This document shows positions 50,649 through 60,225 of a DNA stretch of 64,000 bases, piece after piece (within the stretch, counting starts at the first letter, position 1; every line of letters begins with the position of its first letter). The stretch is from the NCBI GenBank assembly GCA_018268415.1, contig JAFDWO010000146.1, positions 1 through 64,000 of the forward strand, in the 5' to 3' direction. The notes below the pieces were generated by a model, which saw nothing but the letters and a program-made list of their open reading frames with translations, searched no databases and was not told the DNA's origin. Made by a program: the position numbers and the translations under genes. This DNA comes from Actinomycetota bacterium (GTDB lineage: Bacteria; Actinomycetota; Thermoleophilia; Solirubrobacterales; 70-9).

Positions 50649-52823
50649 TCAGCCCGTCGCCGCCGTGGTGGCGCTGGTCGGAGTCACGGTCGCGGTCCCG
50701 CCGGCCGCCGTCGTCAACTGCTCCGCCGCCCGCGATGCCGCCCGCTCGCGGAGTTCCAGTTGCACGTCGCGCCGCGGCTCGTCGGGGGCGCGCTGGATCC
50801 GCGTCCACTCGCCGTCGGAGCCCAGGTCCCAGGAATTCGCGTTGTCGGCGAAGCAGCGCTCCAGCACGTCGCACATCTCTGCCTGCAGCGCCGGGTCTTC
50901 GACCGGTGCGACCAGCTCGACCCGGCTGTCGAGGTTGCGCGGCATCATGTCCGCGGACCCCATCAGCACGCGGGTCTCATCACCGCGGTGGAAGGTGTAG
51001 ACGCGCGAATGCTCAAGGAAGCGACCGACGATCGAGCAGACCCGAATGTTGTCGGAGATCCCCGGCACGCCCGGCTTCAGGCAGCAGATCCCGCGCACGT
51101 TCAGATCGATCCGCACCCCCGCCTGCGAGGCCCGGTAGAGCGCCCGGATGCACCCGGCGTCGACCAGCGAGTTCATCTTCAGCGCGATCCGCGCTTCTTC
51201 GCCCGCCTCGTGGGCGGCGATCGTCGCGTCGATCTCCTCGACGAAGCGGTCCCGCATCGTCGTCGGCGAGACCAGCATCTTGCGGTAGACCGCCGGGCGC
51301 CCGTAACCGGTGAGGAAGTTGAACATCTCCGCCACATCGGCGCCGATGTCGGGGTCGGCGGTGAAGAGGCCGAAGTCGGTGTAGAGGCGCGCCGTCTTGG
51401 CGTGGTAGTTGCCGGTGCCGATGTGGACGTACTCGCGCACCAGGTGACCCTCCCGACGCGCCACCAGGATCGCCTTGACGTGCGTCTTCAGCCCCGGGAT
51501 CCCGTAGACGACGTGGACGCCGGCCTCCTCCAGCGCTTTCGCCCAGTGGATGTTGGCCTCCTCGTCGAAGCGCGCTTTCAACTCGACCATGCAGACCGCC
51601 TGCTTGCCACGTTCGGAGGCGCGGATCAGCGACGGAACCAACGGCGAGTCGTCGCTCGTCCGGTACACGGTCTGCTTGATCGCCAGCACGTCGGGGTCTT
51701 CGACCGCCTGCTCGACGAAGCGTTCGACCGACGTCGCGAAAGAGTCGTAGGGATGGTGGACGAGCAGGTCGGCATGGCGGATCTCGCGGAACATGTCGAC
51801 CGGCAGCTCGTCCTCCCCCTGCAGCCGCGGCTGGGTCACCGGGGTCCAGGGCGAATAACGGAGCTCGGCGTGGCCCGGGACGTCGGCGAGCTCGGAGAGG
51901 TCGGCCAGGTCGAGCAGCCCGTCGATGTCGTAGACCTCGCGGTCTTCGAGGCGCAGCGCGCCGATCAGCTCCTGCCGCAGCTTCGGGTTCATCCCGGTTG
52001 CGATCTCGAGCCGTACCACCTCACCGAAGCGACGCCGGCGCAGCTCGTCCTGAACCGCCTGCAGCAGGTCGTCCGCCTCGTCGGAGACGGTGAAGTCGGC
52101 ATCGCGGGTCACCCGGAAGAAGCCGTAATCGACCACTTCGGTGCCTGGGAAGAGCGCGTCGAGATTGGTCGCGATCACCTGCTCCAAGGGGACGAACGCA
52201 CCGTTCGTGCCGACCGGCAGGAAGCGTCCGAGCAGCTCCTTCGGGACCTTCACCCGGGCGACGATCTCGACCTCCGACTCCGGGTCACGCAGGAGTACCG
52301 CGAGGCTCAGTGAGAGGTTCGAGATGTAAGGGAACGGCCGGCCGAGGCCGATCACCAGCGGCGTCAACGCCGGGAAGACCTGCTCGTGGAAGCGCCGGTG
52401 CATCTGGCGCTGCTCCTCCTCGCTGGCGTCCTCGAGCGAGACGATGCGGATGTCCTCGCGCTCCAGAGCGGGGCGCAGGACGCCGCCGAAGCAGTGCTGC
52501 AGCCGGCGATCCAGCTCGAGCACGATCCGCTGGATGCGATCGATCTGCTCGCCCGGCCGCAGGCCGTCGGGGCCGCGCGCGTCGATCCCCGCGTCGAGCT
52601 GGTCGAACAGCCCGGCCACCCGCACCATGTAGAACTCGTCGAGGTTCGAGGCGTAGATCGCGCAGAACCGCAGCCGCTCCAGCAACGGCACGCTGCCGTC
52701 CTCGGCGAGCTCCAGCACCCGGCGGTTGAACTCCAGCCAGGAGAGCTCTCGGTTGAAGTAGAGAGAGGGATCGTCGAGGCTGACAACCGACTCGGCCAAG
52801 GGGACATCGTACTGCTGCTGCAC
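50649..52823 (-). CDS. ppk1: Polyphosphate kinase 1
   Basis: A 724-aa enzyme making polyphosphate from ATP. N-terminal FNRELSWLEFNRRVL, SNLDEFYMVRVAG, and the catalytic half with VYRTSDDSPLVPSL, HVKAILVARREG, VHIGTGNYHAKTARLYTDFGLFTADPDIGAD (catalytic histidine region) and SADMMPRNLDSRVEL are all present. The last 60 residues are low-complexity Ala/Thr/Arg. GTG start 19 nt after the PHP-glycosyltransferase gene, so probably one transcript with that gene and the DUF47 gene. Confidence 0.96.
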   Translation of the reverse strand: MQQQYDVPLAESVVSLDDPSLYFNRELSWLEFNRRVLELAEDGSVPLLERLRFCAIYASNLDEFYMVRVAGLFDQLDAGIDARGPDGLRPGEQIDRIQRIVLELDRRLQHCFGGVLRPALEREDIRIVSLEDASEEEQRQMHRRFHEQVFPALTPLVIGLGRPFPYISNLSLSLAVLLRDPESEVEIVARVKVPKELLGRFLPVGTNGAFVPLEQVIATNLDALFPGTEVVDYGFFRVTRDADFTVSDEADDLLQAVQDELRRRRFGEVVRLEIATGMNPKLRQELIGALRLEDREVYDIDGLLDLADLSELADVPGHAELRYSPWTPVTQPRLQGEDELPVDMFREIRHADLLVHHPYDSFATSVERFVEQAVEDPDVLAIKQTVYRTSDDSPLVPSLIRASERGKQAVCMVELKARFDEEANIHWAKALEEAGVHVVYGIPGLKTHVKAILVARREGHLVREYVHIGTGNYHAKTARLYTDFGLFTADPDIGADVAEMFNFLTGYGRPAVYRKMLVSPTTMRDRFVEEIDATIAAHEAGEEARIALKMNSLVDAGCIRALYRASQAGVRIDLNVRGICCLKPGVPGISDNIRVCSIVGRFLEHSRVYTFHRGDETRVLMGSADMMPRNLDSRVELVAPVEDPALQAEMCDVLERCFADNANSWDLGSDGEWTRIQRAPDEPRRDVQLELRERAASRAAEQLTTAAGGTATVTPTSATTAATG

Positions 52824-52842
52824 GCGTCCCCTTTCCTGCCCG

Positions 52843-55182
52843 TTATGCGACTCGTCGGAGCGGTGGCGTGGAGGAGCCCGGGGCGGCGGTCGGAACGCCG
52901 ACCGTGGCGCCGTCGAGGGCCAGCCGGTAGCCGGCCGCGAGCTGGCTCATCGAACGCTCCCAGGAGCGGGCCCGGGCGCCGCGGGCGCCGGCCGAGCCGA
53001 GCCTGGCGCGCAGCTCCGGCGAGGCGGCCAGCTGCAGGATCGACCCGGCGATGTGGTCGGCGTCGGGACGACAGAGAAGGCCGGTGTGGCGGTTCTCGAC
53101 CAGCGCGGCGGGACCGCCCTCGGCGATCGCGATCACCGGCAGCCCGCTGGCCCCGGCCTCGAGGATCACCTGGCCGTAGGTGTCGGTGACGCTGCAGAAG
53201 AGGAAGGCATCGGCGCTGGCGTAGGCGACCGCGAGCTCCTCGCCGCCGAGCCAGCCGAGGAAGGTGGCCGCGTCACCGAGCCGCGCCCGCAGCTCCTCTT
53301 CCTCCGGCCCGCCGCCCGCCAGCAGCAGGTGCAGCCGCGGGTCCGTGGCGTGGGCGGTGAGGAAGGCGTCCGCAAGCAGGTCGACCCCCTTCTCCTTGGA
53401 GAGGCGGCCGGCGTAGAGGAGCCTGATCTCGCCCGGGTAGGCGTCACGGTCGGCCTTCGCCGGGTCGAAGCGCTCGACGTCCACCCCGCGCTCCCAGCGG
53501 CCGACCTTGGCGCCGTCGATGCCGAGCTCTGCCAGCGAGCCGTCGGCGGCCGGGCTCGGCGAGAGGATCCGCACCGGGGCGTTGTAGAAGGCGCCGAGGC
53601 CGGCCTTGGCGACCGCCTCCAGCATCGCGTCGGCGCGCAGGCCGGCGTAGGTGGCGAGCTCGGTGTGGTAGCTGGCGAGCAGCGGCACGCCGGTGATCCG
53701 GCTGAGCAGCGTCGCCGCGATCCCGGCCGGGCCGGGAGCGGTGACGTGGACCAGGTCGTAGTGACCCTCGGCCAGCGCCTCGACCAGCTCGGGGACCGCC
53801 GGGACGCCCAGCCGCATGCCTTTGTAGAAGGGCAGCTCGAGCTCGGCGGCCGCGGGGAGGCGGCGGTCGACGCCGGGGTCGGTGCCGATCACGTCGACCT
53901 CGAAGCCGGGCACGCCGCGCTCGCGGATCTGCTCGATCGTGTGCGTTACCCCGTGCATCGAGCCGATCCCGTCGGCGATCAGGGCGACGCGCCGGCGATC
54001 GCTCTCGCCGCCCCGGAGCTTCGCTTTCTCGGCGCCGAGGAAGGCGGTCGAGGGCGCGTAGGGGAAGGCCGGGACGAGCGCCTCGAAGACCCCGCCGGCG
54101 GCGCTGCCGAGATCACCGGAGGAGAACGCTTCGACCCCCTCGTCGACGGCGACCCGGAGGCGTCGCTCGTGGCGACGCCGGGCGCGGCGGTAGAGGTCGG
54201 CGTGGGAGAAGCCGTCGGCCTGCAGCATCTCGAGGAGATCACGGCCGCGGGCGTCGATCCCGACCCCGGCGAGCCAGGCCTCGAGCAGACAGCGGGCGTC
54301 CTCGGGGCCGATGTCGGTGGCCACCTTGCCCTCCCGCTCCGAGCCCTCGCGGATCACCCGTTCGGCCATCTTCATCACCGCGGTGGGGTCGGGAGCGGAG
54401 CCCGGCGCGGGGGCGGCGGCGTCCGGCGCGGTCGTGGAGGCTGCGCCTGCCGCATCGGGGTCGGCTTCGCCGAGCGCCCGGGTCGCCAGCGCCATCGCCG
54501 CGTGCGTCCACTTCGCGGCGGAACCTTGCTCGCCCCGCGCCTCGGCATGACCATCGCGCATGTGGGCGAGAAACTCTTCCGGCGTGGCAGCGGCCGGGAC
54601 CTCGGTCCAGGTCCTGCCGATGTCGACGCCGGCATGGTCGTCGGAGCCGCCGATGCCGGTGCCGCCACGGGTGTCCACGTAGACGGCGGCAGGCATGTTC
54701 AGCTCCGCGGCGCGCGACCCGTTACGAACCTCCCAGATCGGGAAGAGCTCGGCGAGCCGCCGCCGGTGGCGCCGTGTAAGCGGCGCCGCGACGTAAAAGA
54801 AAGGGTGCGCCAGGGCGCAGGTGATCTGGTTCTCGTGCAGGTACGCGGCACAGGCCTCGACGTCGCCGGCGTGGGCCTGCAGCCACTCGTGGTCTCCGGG
54901 AGTGATCCCGTAACAGAGGACGTGAACCGCCTGGGGCTCGCCGGCGAAGCGAGCGGTCAGCTCCTCGGAGACGAAGGTGTCGGGAAGGCCCTCCAGCTCG
55001 AGAGCCCCGTCGATCGTGTCGTGATCGGTGATCGTGACGAAGTCCATACCCCGCCTCTTCGCCAGCTCGTAGACCTCCTGCGGAGGCGTCGCGCACTCGG
55101 GCAGGCCGAGGCTGCGCTGAACCCCGAGCCGGGACAGCTGTGAAGCGGTGGAGTGACAGTGCAGGTCAGCGCGGGAAGTCAT
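52843..55182 (-). CDS. PHP phosphoesterase fused to a GT4 (SqdX/mannosyltransferase-like) glycosyltransferase
   Basis: A 779-aa soluble protein. Residues 1 to about 230 are a PHP metal-dependent phosphoesterase: HCH (His8, His10), ITDHDT (Asp53-Asp55), AHP (His126) and SDDH (181-183). A low-complexity linker and helical region (about 235-390) follow. Residues about 397-765 are a GT-B glycosyltransferase of family GT4: SYHTEL (505-510), WERGVD (563-568), YAGRLSKEKG and the Glu pair at 675 and 688. The middle resembles SqdX and lipid mannosyltransferases. A four-unit 11-bp repeat lies 63 nt upstream and ppk1 follows by 19 nt, tying it to phosphate starvation. I infer, without proof, that it makes glycolipids and that the PHP half removes a phosphate. 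ATG with GGGAG upstream. Confidence 0.88.
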   Translation of the reverse strand: MTSRADLHCHSTASQLSRLGVQRSLGLPECATPPQEVYELAKRRGMDFVTITDHDTIDGALELEGLPDTFVSEELTARFAGEPQAVHVLCYGITPGDHEWLQAHAGDVEACAAYLHENQITCALAHPFFYVAAPLTRRHRRRLAELFPIWEVRNGSRAAELNMPAAVYVDTRGGTGIGGSDDHAGVDIGRTWTEVPAAATPEEFLAHMRDGHAEARGEQGSAAKWTHAAMALATRALGEADPDAAGAASTTAPDAAAPAPGSAPDPTAVMKMAERVIREGSEREGKVATDIGPEDARCLLEAWLAGVGIDARGRDLLEMLQADGFSHADLYRRARRRHERRLRVAVDEGVEAFSSGDLGSAAGGVFEALVPAFPYAPSTAFLGAEKAKLRGGESDRRRVALIADGIGSMHGVTHTIEQIRERGVPGFEVDVIGTDPGVDRRLPAAAELELPFYKGMRLGVPAVPELVEALAEGHYDLVHVTAPGPAGIAATLLSRITGVPLLASYHTELATYAGLRADAMLEAVAKAGLGAFYNAPVRILSPSPAADGSLAELGIDGAKVGRWERGVDVERFDPAKADRDAYPGEIRLLYAGRLSKEKGVDLLADAFLTAHATDPRLHLLLAGGGPEEEELRARLGDAATFLGWLGGEELAVAYASADAFLFCSVTDTYGQVILEAGASGLPVIAIAEGGPAALVENRHTGLLCRPDADHIAGSILQLAASPELRARLGSAGARGARARSWERSMSQLAAGYRLALDGATVGVPTAAPGSSTPPLRRVA

Positions 55183-55244
55183 CGGTGTCTCCCTTGTCTA
55201 GTCCTCATTGCACGGCCATATTTCGTCATTTGCAGGGAAAACAT

Positions 55245-55288
55245 GTGAACCACCTGCAAACGACCCGTGAACTTCGTGTGACCCGCGT
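55245..55288 (-). promoter_or_regulatory. Four-unit candidate Pho box upstream of the PHP-GT4 gene
   Basis: Units GTGAAC, GCAAAC, GTGAAC and GTGACC begin at 55245, 55256, 55267 and 55278, exactly 11 bp apart (they read as GTTCAC-type units along the gene). PhoP of Streptomyces binds direct repeats of this kind. An A/T-rich stretch near 55217-55223 could be the -10. Confidence 0.7.
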
Positions 55289-55303
55289 GATTCTTGGGGC
55301 GGA

Positions 55304-55583
55304 AGGGATGAGGACTTGGGAAGCTGACGCCCGAAGGGATGAGGACTTAAGAAGCTGACGCCCCGAAGGGGATGGGGACTTAAGAAGGTGACGCCCCGAA
55401 GGGATGGGCCTCGGGAAGCCGACGCCCGCGAAAGGGATGGGGGGGGGTTCCGCAGCGATCGCCCGGGGAAGGGATGGGACTGGGGAAGCTGTCGCCCGTG
55501 GGGAAAGGGCCCCGACCCCCCAGGCTGCCGCCCGGAAAGGGCTCTGGCCCCCTCAAGCTGTCGCCCATGGCGGAAAGGGATGC
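55304..55583. repeat. Degenerate ~33-bp tandem repeats
   Basis: Eight units, each opening GGGATG (or GGGC...) and ending near AAGCTGACGCCC plus GAA. The first three are the most alike; later ones drift. The last runs into palindrome C, whose stem starts within the same GGGATGCGGCC word. Confidence 0.8.
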
Positions 55584-55633
55584 GGCCGTCTCGTCCACGG
55601 CCCTGGCAGGCTGTGGCCGTGGCCGAGACGGCC
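55584..55633. repeat. Palindrome C, copy 4
   Basis: Stem 55584-55602 pairs with 55615-55633 (one mismatch); loop CTGGCAGGCTGT. Confidence 0.92.
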
Positions 55634-56038
55634 GGGGGTGCGGGGAGCGGGCGGGGGGAGCACGGAAGGCCCTCGCGGGAGTGCGGGCGGATCCGACGCG
55701 CGAGGGACACGGCGCTCCCACGGTCCCTCCCGATCCCGGCCCCGGGGACCGGAGGGTGCGACCGATCCGTCACGGGACCGTCACCGAAGGGAGACCTCGT
55801 CACGAAGACGTCGGGAACGTCACCCTTCCTCCCGACCCCTTCCATTGCTCAAGGATCTCCGTGTTTGGTTTCGGTTGCTCAGCAACCAAAACTCGACGCG
55901 CGTCCCACGGACCCCCGATCCCGGCCCCGGGGACCGGAGGGTGCGACCGATCCGTCACGGGACCGTCACGGAAGGGAGACCCCGTCACGAAGACGTAGGG
56001 AACTCCACGCCTCCTCCCGTGTTGTCCAACCGTCACGG

Positions 56039-56090
56039 ACGCGTTCCGTACTTTGACCCTGCCATGGCAGGGTCAAAGTACGGAACGCGT
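56039..56090. repeat. 52-bp palindrome A, copy 4 (perfect)
   Basis: All 26 base pairs match; centre 56064/56065 on CCATGG. Confidence 0.97.
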
Positions 56091-56119
56091 TCCCGGGCCT
56101 TCCTTCCGGGCCCGGGAAC
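56089..56119. repeat. Short inverted repeat next to palindrome A
   Basis: 11-bp stem GTTCCCGGGCC (56089-56099 with 56109-56119). Confidence 0.85.
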
Positions 56120-56340
56120 AGACCGAGGGTTGCGGAAAGGGTGACGTTCCCGGCGTCTTCGTGACCGATCGGGGCGGGGTGTGGCCTCTCCCGCACGGAC
56201 CCGTCACGTAAGTCCGACCCCCTCCGTTCCTGTCCCGCCTTTTTCACGACCTCCCCCCGCCCCTGCGTCTCCCCCCATCCCTGCCCGCCTTTTTCACGAC
56301 CCCTCCCGTCCCTGTGTCGTCCTTTTCACGACCCCCTCCC

Positions 56341-56398
56341 GTCCCGGGCGCCTCATGGCGCTCACAGCCTGCCAGGAGCGCCATGAGGCGCCCGGGAC
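56341..56398. repeat. Palindrome B, copy 4
   Basis: Perfect 23-bp stem (56341-56363 with 56376-56398), loop ACAGCCTGCCAG. Confidence 0.95.
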
Positions 56399-56540
56399 CA
56401 TCTCGGACGGGTGCGGGGGCCGGGGTCGGGCCGTATCTCGGACGGGCGCGACGATCGGGGGCAGGATGCGTCCGGGCCGGCCGCCCGGGCCCCGAGCCGC
56501 GAGCCGCGAGCCGCGCCCGGCCTTCCCGGCCCCCGGCCCC

Positions 56541-57458
56541 CTAAGCCGCCCGCAGCGCCGGGCCGGCGCCGTTGCTCAATCCGGCTCCGCCGTTGAGGAG
56601 GTCGAGGATGACTCCCTCGCGGAGGCCGCCCTTGCCGATCTGCAGGGGCTGACCGAGGAGCTCGGAGACCTTCTCCAGGAGGAGGACGCCGGTGGTGAGG
56701 ATGCGGACACGGCGGGGATCGAGCTCGAAGCGGCGGGCGACGTCGCCGGCCGGTTCGGAGGAGAGGACGCGGATCGCGCGCTCGAGCGTCTCGTACTCGA
56801 GCACCGCGCCGACCAGCCGGCGCAGGCTGGTAGCCGAGCCGCCCACGGCCACCGCCTGGTCGGGATGGTCGATCTCGACCCCATGGAAGAAGTCCTCGAT
56901 GTGATCGCGGACGCGCCGGATCTCGGCCGCCGAGGGCGGATCGGAGGTCATCAGCTCGTCGGCGAGGACGCCGGAGCCGATGTGCCAGGAACGCACCTCG
57001 TCGACCCCGTCGGGGACGGTTCCGAGAATCACCTCGGTCGAGCCGCCGCCGACGTCGACGACCCCGATCGACCCCTCGGTCGGGTGCCCGAGGGCCTTGG
57101 TCGCGCCGATGAAGGAGAGCCTCCCCTCCTCCTCCCCACTGAGGATCTCGACGTCGACCCCGGCCGCGGCGGAGATCGCCGCCGCCACCGCCGGCCCGTT
57201 CGAGGCCTCACGCACCGCCGCCGTCGCCACCGCGCGGATCTCGACCGCGCCGAGCTCGCGCGCCAGCCGCACCTGCGTGGCGACCAGTTCGCCCACCTCG
57301 CGAATCTTGTCGGGCCGGATCCGCCCCTCATCGTCGACCGCCTTGGAGATGCGCGTATAGGCGCGCTGCTCCATCACCTTCTTCAGCTGACCGTCCATCG
57401 ACTCCGCGACCAAGACGCGGGTCGTGTTGGAACCGATGTCGATCGCTGCGCACAGCAT
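56541..57458 (-). CDS. ppx: Exopolyphosphatase / pppGpp phosphohydrolase (Ppx/GppA)
   Basis: A 305-aa actin-like-fold phosphatase, the short form usual in actinobacteria. AIDIGSNTTRVLVAE is phosphate-binding loop 1, IRAVATAAVREASNG the middle motif, SGEEEGRLSFIGA the catalytic region, and GVVDVGGGSTEVILG loop 2. It degrades polyphosphate or pppGpp, opposing Ppk1. Starts 36 nt after phoU on the same strand. Confidence 0.93.
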   Translation of the reverse strand: MLCAAIDIGSNTTRVLVAESMDGQLKKVMEQRAYTRISKAVDDEGRIRPDKIREVGELVATQVRLARELGAVEIRAVATAAVREASNGPAVAAAISAAAGVDVEILSGEEEGRLSFIGATKALGHPTEGSIGVVDVGGGSTEVILGTVPDGVDEVRSWHIGSGVLADELMTSDPPSAAEIRRVRDHIEDFFHGVEIDHPDQAVAVGGSATSLRRLVGAVLEYETLERAIRVLSSEPAGDVARRFELDPRRVRILTTGVLLLEKVSELLGQPLQIGKGGLREGVILDLLNGGAGLSNGAGPALRAA

Positions 57459-57494
57459 CAGCCTGATGCACCCATCTTTCCAGGCCCGGCGGAT

Positions 57495-58184
57495 CTAAGC
57501 GTGCGCGTCCGGATGTGAGGCGTCCTCGAACTCGCGGAAAAGGCCGGTAACTACGAACGCGACCTGCTCGCCGATGTCGACGGCGTTGTCGCCGATCCGC
57601 TCGATCGCGCGCGCCGTCAGCAGCATCGTCATCGCCCATTCGCGCTTGTCGGCGTCATCGCCGATCGCCAGCGCCAGGCGGAAGCAGTCGCGGTTCAGCT
57701 CGTCGATGATGTCGTCGCGGTCGACCAGATCGCGCGCCATCTCGACGTTGCGCTCTTCGAAGGCGTGCTTGGCCTGGCTGATCAGCGATTTGGCGTGGGC
57801 GCCCATCGTCATGATCAGCTTCACCATCTCCTCGTCGGCGGGTGGCTCGTGTCCCGACATCGGGATCACCTTGCAGATGTTCACGCACTGGTCGCCCATC
57901 CGCTCGATGTTCTTCAGCACGTGCAGGAGCGCCGAGATCAGCCGTAGGTCGGTCGCCACCGGCGATTGCGTCGCCAGCAGCGTGATCAGCGCCTGGTGCA
58001 CCTCCAGGTACCGGCCGTCGATCCGGTCGTCGTCGGCGACGACGATCTGGGCCAGCTCGATGTCCTGGTGCTCGACCGCCTCCAGCGTCCGCCCCAACGC
58101 CGCGGTGACGAGGTCGAGTCCGCCCAGCGCGCTCGCTTCGAGCGCCTGCAACTCCTCTTGATATTCGACCCGGATCTCGGGCAT
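57495..58184 (-). CDS. phoU: PhoU phosphate-signalling protein
   Basis: A 229-aa two-bundle helical protein. The metal motifs are NIERMGDQ (about residues 92-99) and AIERIGDNAVDIGEQV (about 190-205). PhoU links the Pst transporter to the phosphate sensor kinase and represses the Pho response at high phosphate. Starts 25 nt after pstB. Confidence 0.95.
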   Translation of the reverse strand: MPEIRVEYQEELQALEASALGGLDLVTAALGRTLEAVEHQDIELAQIVVADDDRIDGRYLEVHQALITLLATQSPVATDLRLISALLHVLKNIERMGDQCVNICKVIPMSGHEPPADEEMVKLIMTMGAHAKSLISQAKHAFEERNVEMARDLVDRDDIIDELNRDCFRLALAIGDDADKREWAMTMLLTARAIERIGDNAVDIGEQVAFVVTGLFREFEDASHPDAHA

Positions 58185-58209
58185 CGCGTTCCCCCGCCTA
58201 CCCGCGCGC

Positions 58210-59133
58210 CTAGCCGAAGCGACCGGAGACGTAGTCCTCGGTCTCTTTCTTCTTCGGTTTGGTGAAGATCTCGTCGGTCGGACCGATCTCCACCAGGTGT
58301 CCCGGCTTGCCCGATTCGTCGAGGTTGAAGAAGGCGGTGTTGTCGGACGCGCGCGCCGCCTGCTGCATGTTGTGGGTGACGATCGCGATCGTGTACTCCT
58401 TTTTCAGCTCGCCGATCAGGTCCTCGATCGCCAGCGTCGCCACCGGGTCGAGCGCCGAGCAGGGCTCGTCCATCAACAGGACCTCGGGGCTGACGGCCGT
58501 GGCCCGGGCGATGCAGAGCCGCTGCTGCTGACCGCCGGAAAGGCCGGAGCCGGGCCGACCGAGACGGTCCTTGACCTCGTCCCAGAGATGCGCCCCGCGC
58601 AAACTCCGCTCGACGATCTCGTCCTTCTCGTTCTTCCGCATTTTCCCGGAGTTGAAGTTGAGACCGGCGGCGACGTTGTCGTAGATCGACATCGTCGGGA
58701 AGGGGTTCGGCTGCTGGAACACCATGCCGATCAGCCGCCGCACCGCGACCGGGTCCACCCCACCGGCGTAGACGTCCTCGCCGTCGAGCTGAATCGATCC
58801 TTTGACGCTCGCCCCCGGGGTCAGCTCGTGCATCCGGTTCAGCGAGCGCAGGAAGGTGGTCTTGCCACAGCCCGAAGACCCGATCAACGCCGTCACCTTG
58901 TTCGGTTCGATCGTCATGTTGACGTTTTCGACGGCATGGAAGTCGCCGTAGTAGAGGTTGACTTCCTTGGCCTCCAGCGTCTTCGCCAGCCGCGCCGGGG
59001 CGGCGACGCCCTCGGCGCGACTCGAGGTCTCGGTGACAGGACCGGCTTGCGACATCGTGTTGCGGCCCTCCTCGGCCTCGGTTCCGGGCTTGGTCTCGGA
59101 CCCGAACATATCTCTCAGTTTCCTTCCCTCCAC
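58210..59133 (-). CDS. pstB: Phosphate ABC transporter ATP-binding protein
   Basis: Up to 307 aa. Walker [11 protein letters not shown]-loop [10 protein letters not shown], signature LSGGQQQR, Walker [13 protein letters not shown] and switch [12 protein letters not shown] are intact. The ATPase domain starts near residue 50; the GTG at 59133 gives a long N-terminal extension, and ATGs at 59109 or 59055 are alternatives (GGAGG lies upstream of the latter). It powers phosphate uptake with PstCA. Confidence 0.95.
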   Translation of the reverse strand: MEGRKLRDMFGSETKPGTEAEEGRNTMSQAGPVTETSSRAEGVAAPARLAKTLEAKEVNLYYGDFHAVENVNMTIEPNKVTALIGSSGCGKTTFLRSLNRMHELTPGASVKGSIQLDGEDVYAGGVDPVAVRRLIGMVFQQPNPFPTMSIYDNVAAGLNFNSGKMRKNEKDEIVERSLRGAHLWDEVKDRLGRPGSGLSGGQQQRLCIARATAVSPEVLLMDEPCSALDPVATLAIEDLIGELKKEYTIAIVTHNMQQAARASDNTAFFNLDESGKPGHLVEIGPTDEIFTKPKKKETEDYVSGRFG

Positions 59134-59142
59134 GGCGGACTC

Positions 59143-60225
59143 CTAACGGATCTCCGTTTTGTAGCGGCGGTAGACCAGGCGGGCGATCACGTTGAGGATC
59201 ATCACTATGGCGATCAGAGTCAACGCTGCCGCCCAGGCTCGGTCGTAGGACGCCTGTTTCATCACGCCAGGCGACCGGTACTCGTTGTAGGCGTAGACCG
59301 CGAGGTTCTGCATGCGGCCCTGAAAGGGATCCGTGTTCAGCGAGTCGACGACACCGGTGGTGACCAGCAGCGGCGCGGTCTCGCCGATGATCCGCGCGGT
59401 GGCGATCATCACCCCGGTGACGAGGCCGGCGAAGGCGGTCGGCAGGACCACTTTGACGATCGTCTTCCACTTCGGCGTGCCGAGCGCGTAGCTCGCTTCG
59501 CGCAGGTGGTTGGGGACGATCTTCAGGACCTCCTCGGCGGAGCGGATGACGATCGGGATCATCAGCACCGTCAGCGCGATCGACCCCATGATCCCCATCC
59601 GGATGCCGGGTCCGAAGAAGAGCTCGAAGAGCGCGTAGGCAAAGAGGCCCGCGACGATCGACGGGATGCCGGTCATCACGTCGACGAAGAAGGTGAGGGC
59701 GCGACGCAGCGGTCCACGGCCGTACTCGTTCATGTAGATCGCCGCCATGATCCCGATCGGCACGGCGATCACCACGGCGCAGGCGGTGATGATCAGGGTG
59801 CCGACGATCGCGTGCGCGGCACCGCCGCCGCCGACCACACCGCGCGCGTCGGAGGTGAAGAATTCCCAGCTGATGCCGCGCGCGCCCCGCGTGAGGACTT
59901 CGTAGAGCAGCGAGACCAGGGGTGCCATCGCGACGCCGAAGGCAGCGACGATCGCCATCGTCACGGCCCGGTCCTTCGCCCGTCGGGCGCCCTCGATCGG
60001 CCGCGACCAGGCGTAGATCGCGAGGATCGCGACCAGCGCGCCGAAGACCACCATCAGGGCGATCGTGAACCACCCGAGCGCCGCCTCGACCAGGCCGCAG
60101 AAGGCGAGGGCACCGACGAAGGCGCCCCAGGGCGCCCAGCTGGGCAGCGACCCGCCGCGGCTCCCCTCGCCGGAGAGCAGCGAGCGGGTGGACAGCGTGG
60201 CGGCCTGGGCGGGGGGCGGCGTCAT
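59143..60225 (-). CDS. pstA: Phosphate ABC transporter permease PstA
   Basis: A 360-aa membrane protein. Two extra hydrophobic segments (about 30-75) precede the usual six-helix permease. The EAA-type coupling loop is at EEVLKIVPNHLREASYALGTPKWKTI, followed by RIIGETAPLL. Its ATG abuts the pstC stop codon. Confidence 0.95.
   Translation of the reverse strand: MTPPPAQAATLSTRSLLSGEGSRGGSLPSWAPWGAFVGALAFCGLVEAALGWFTIALMVVFGALVAILAIYAWSRPIEGARRAKDRAVTMAIVAAFGVAMAPLVSLLYEVLTRGARGISWEFFTSDARGVVGGGGAAHAIVGTLIITACAVVIAVPIGIMAAIYMNEYGRGPLRRALTFFVDVMTGIPSIVAGLFAYALFELFFGPGIRMGIMGSIALTVLMIPIVIRSAEEVLKIVPNHLREASYALGTPKWKTIVKVVLPTAFAGLVTGVMIATARIIGETAPLLVTTGVVDSLNTDPFQGRMQNLAVYAYNEYRSPGVMKQASYDRAWAAALTLIAIVMILNVIARLVYRRYKTEIR

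Larger units (their letters stand above)
55300..56540. repeat. Modular palindromic intergenic block, copy 4
   Basis: Longest copy, inside the phosphate island. Eight degenerate ~33-bp repeats (55304-55583), palindrome C (55584-55633), spacer with repeated CGTCACGGGACCGTCAC-type words, a short insert (about 55830-55910) with a small hairpin GGTTGC-GCAACC, palindrome A (56039-56090), short inverted repeat (56089-56119), TTTTCACGACCC words, palindrome B (56341-56398) and CTCGGACGG words. No gene supported. Confidence 0.85.

Noticed and set aside
55388-56144. Plus-strand frames of 170-250 aa in repeat block 4
   Set aside because: They translate the degenerate repeats and palindromes in three frames at once; protein-level conservation between blocks is weaker than DNA-level palindrome conservation.
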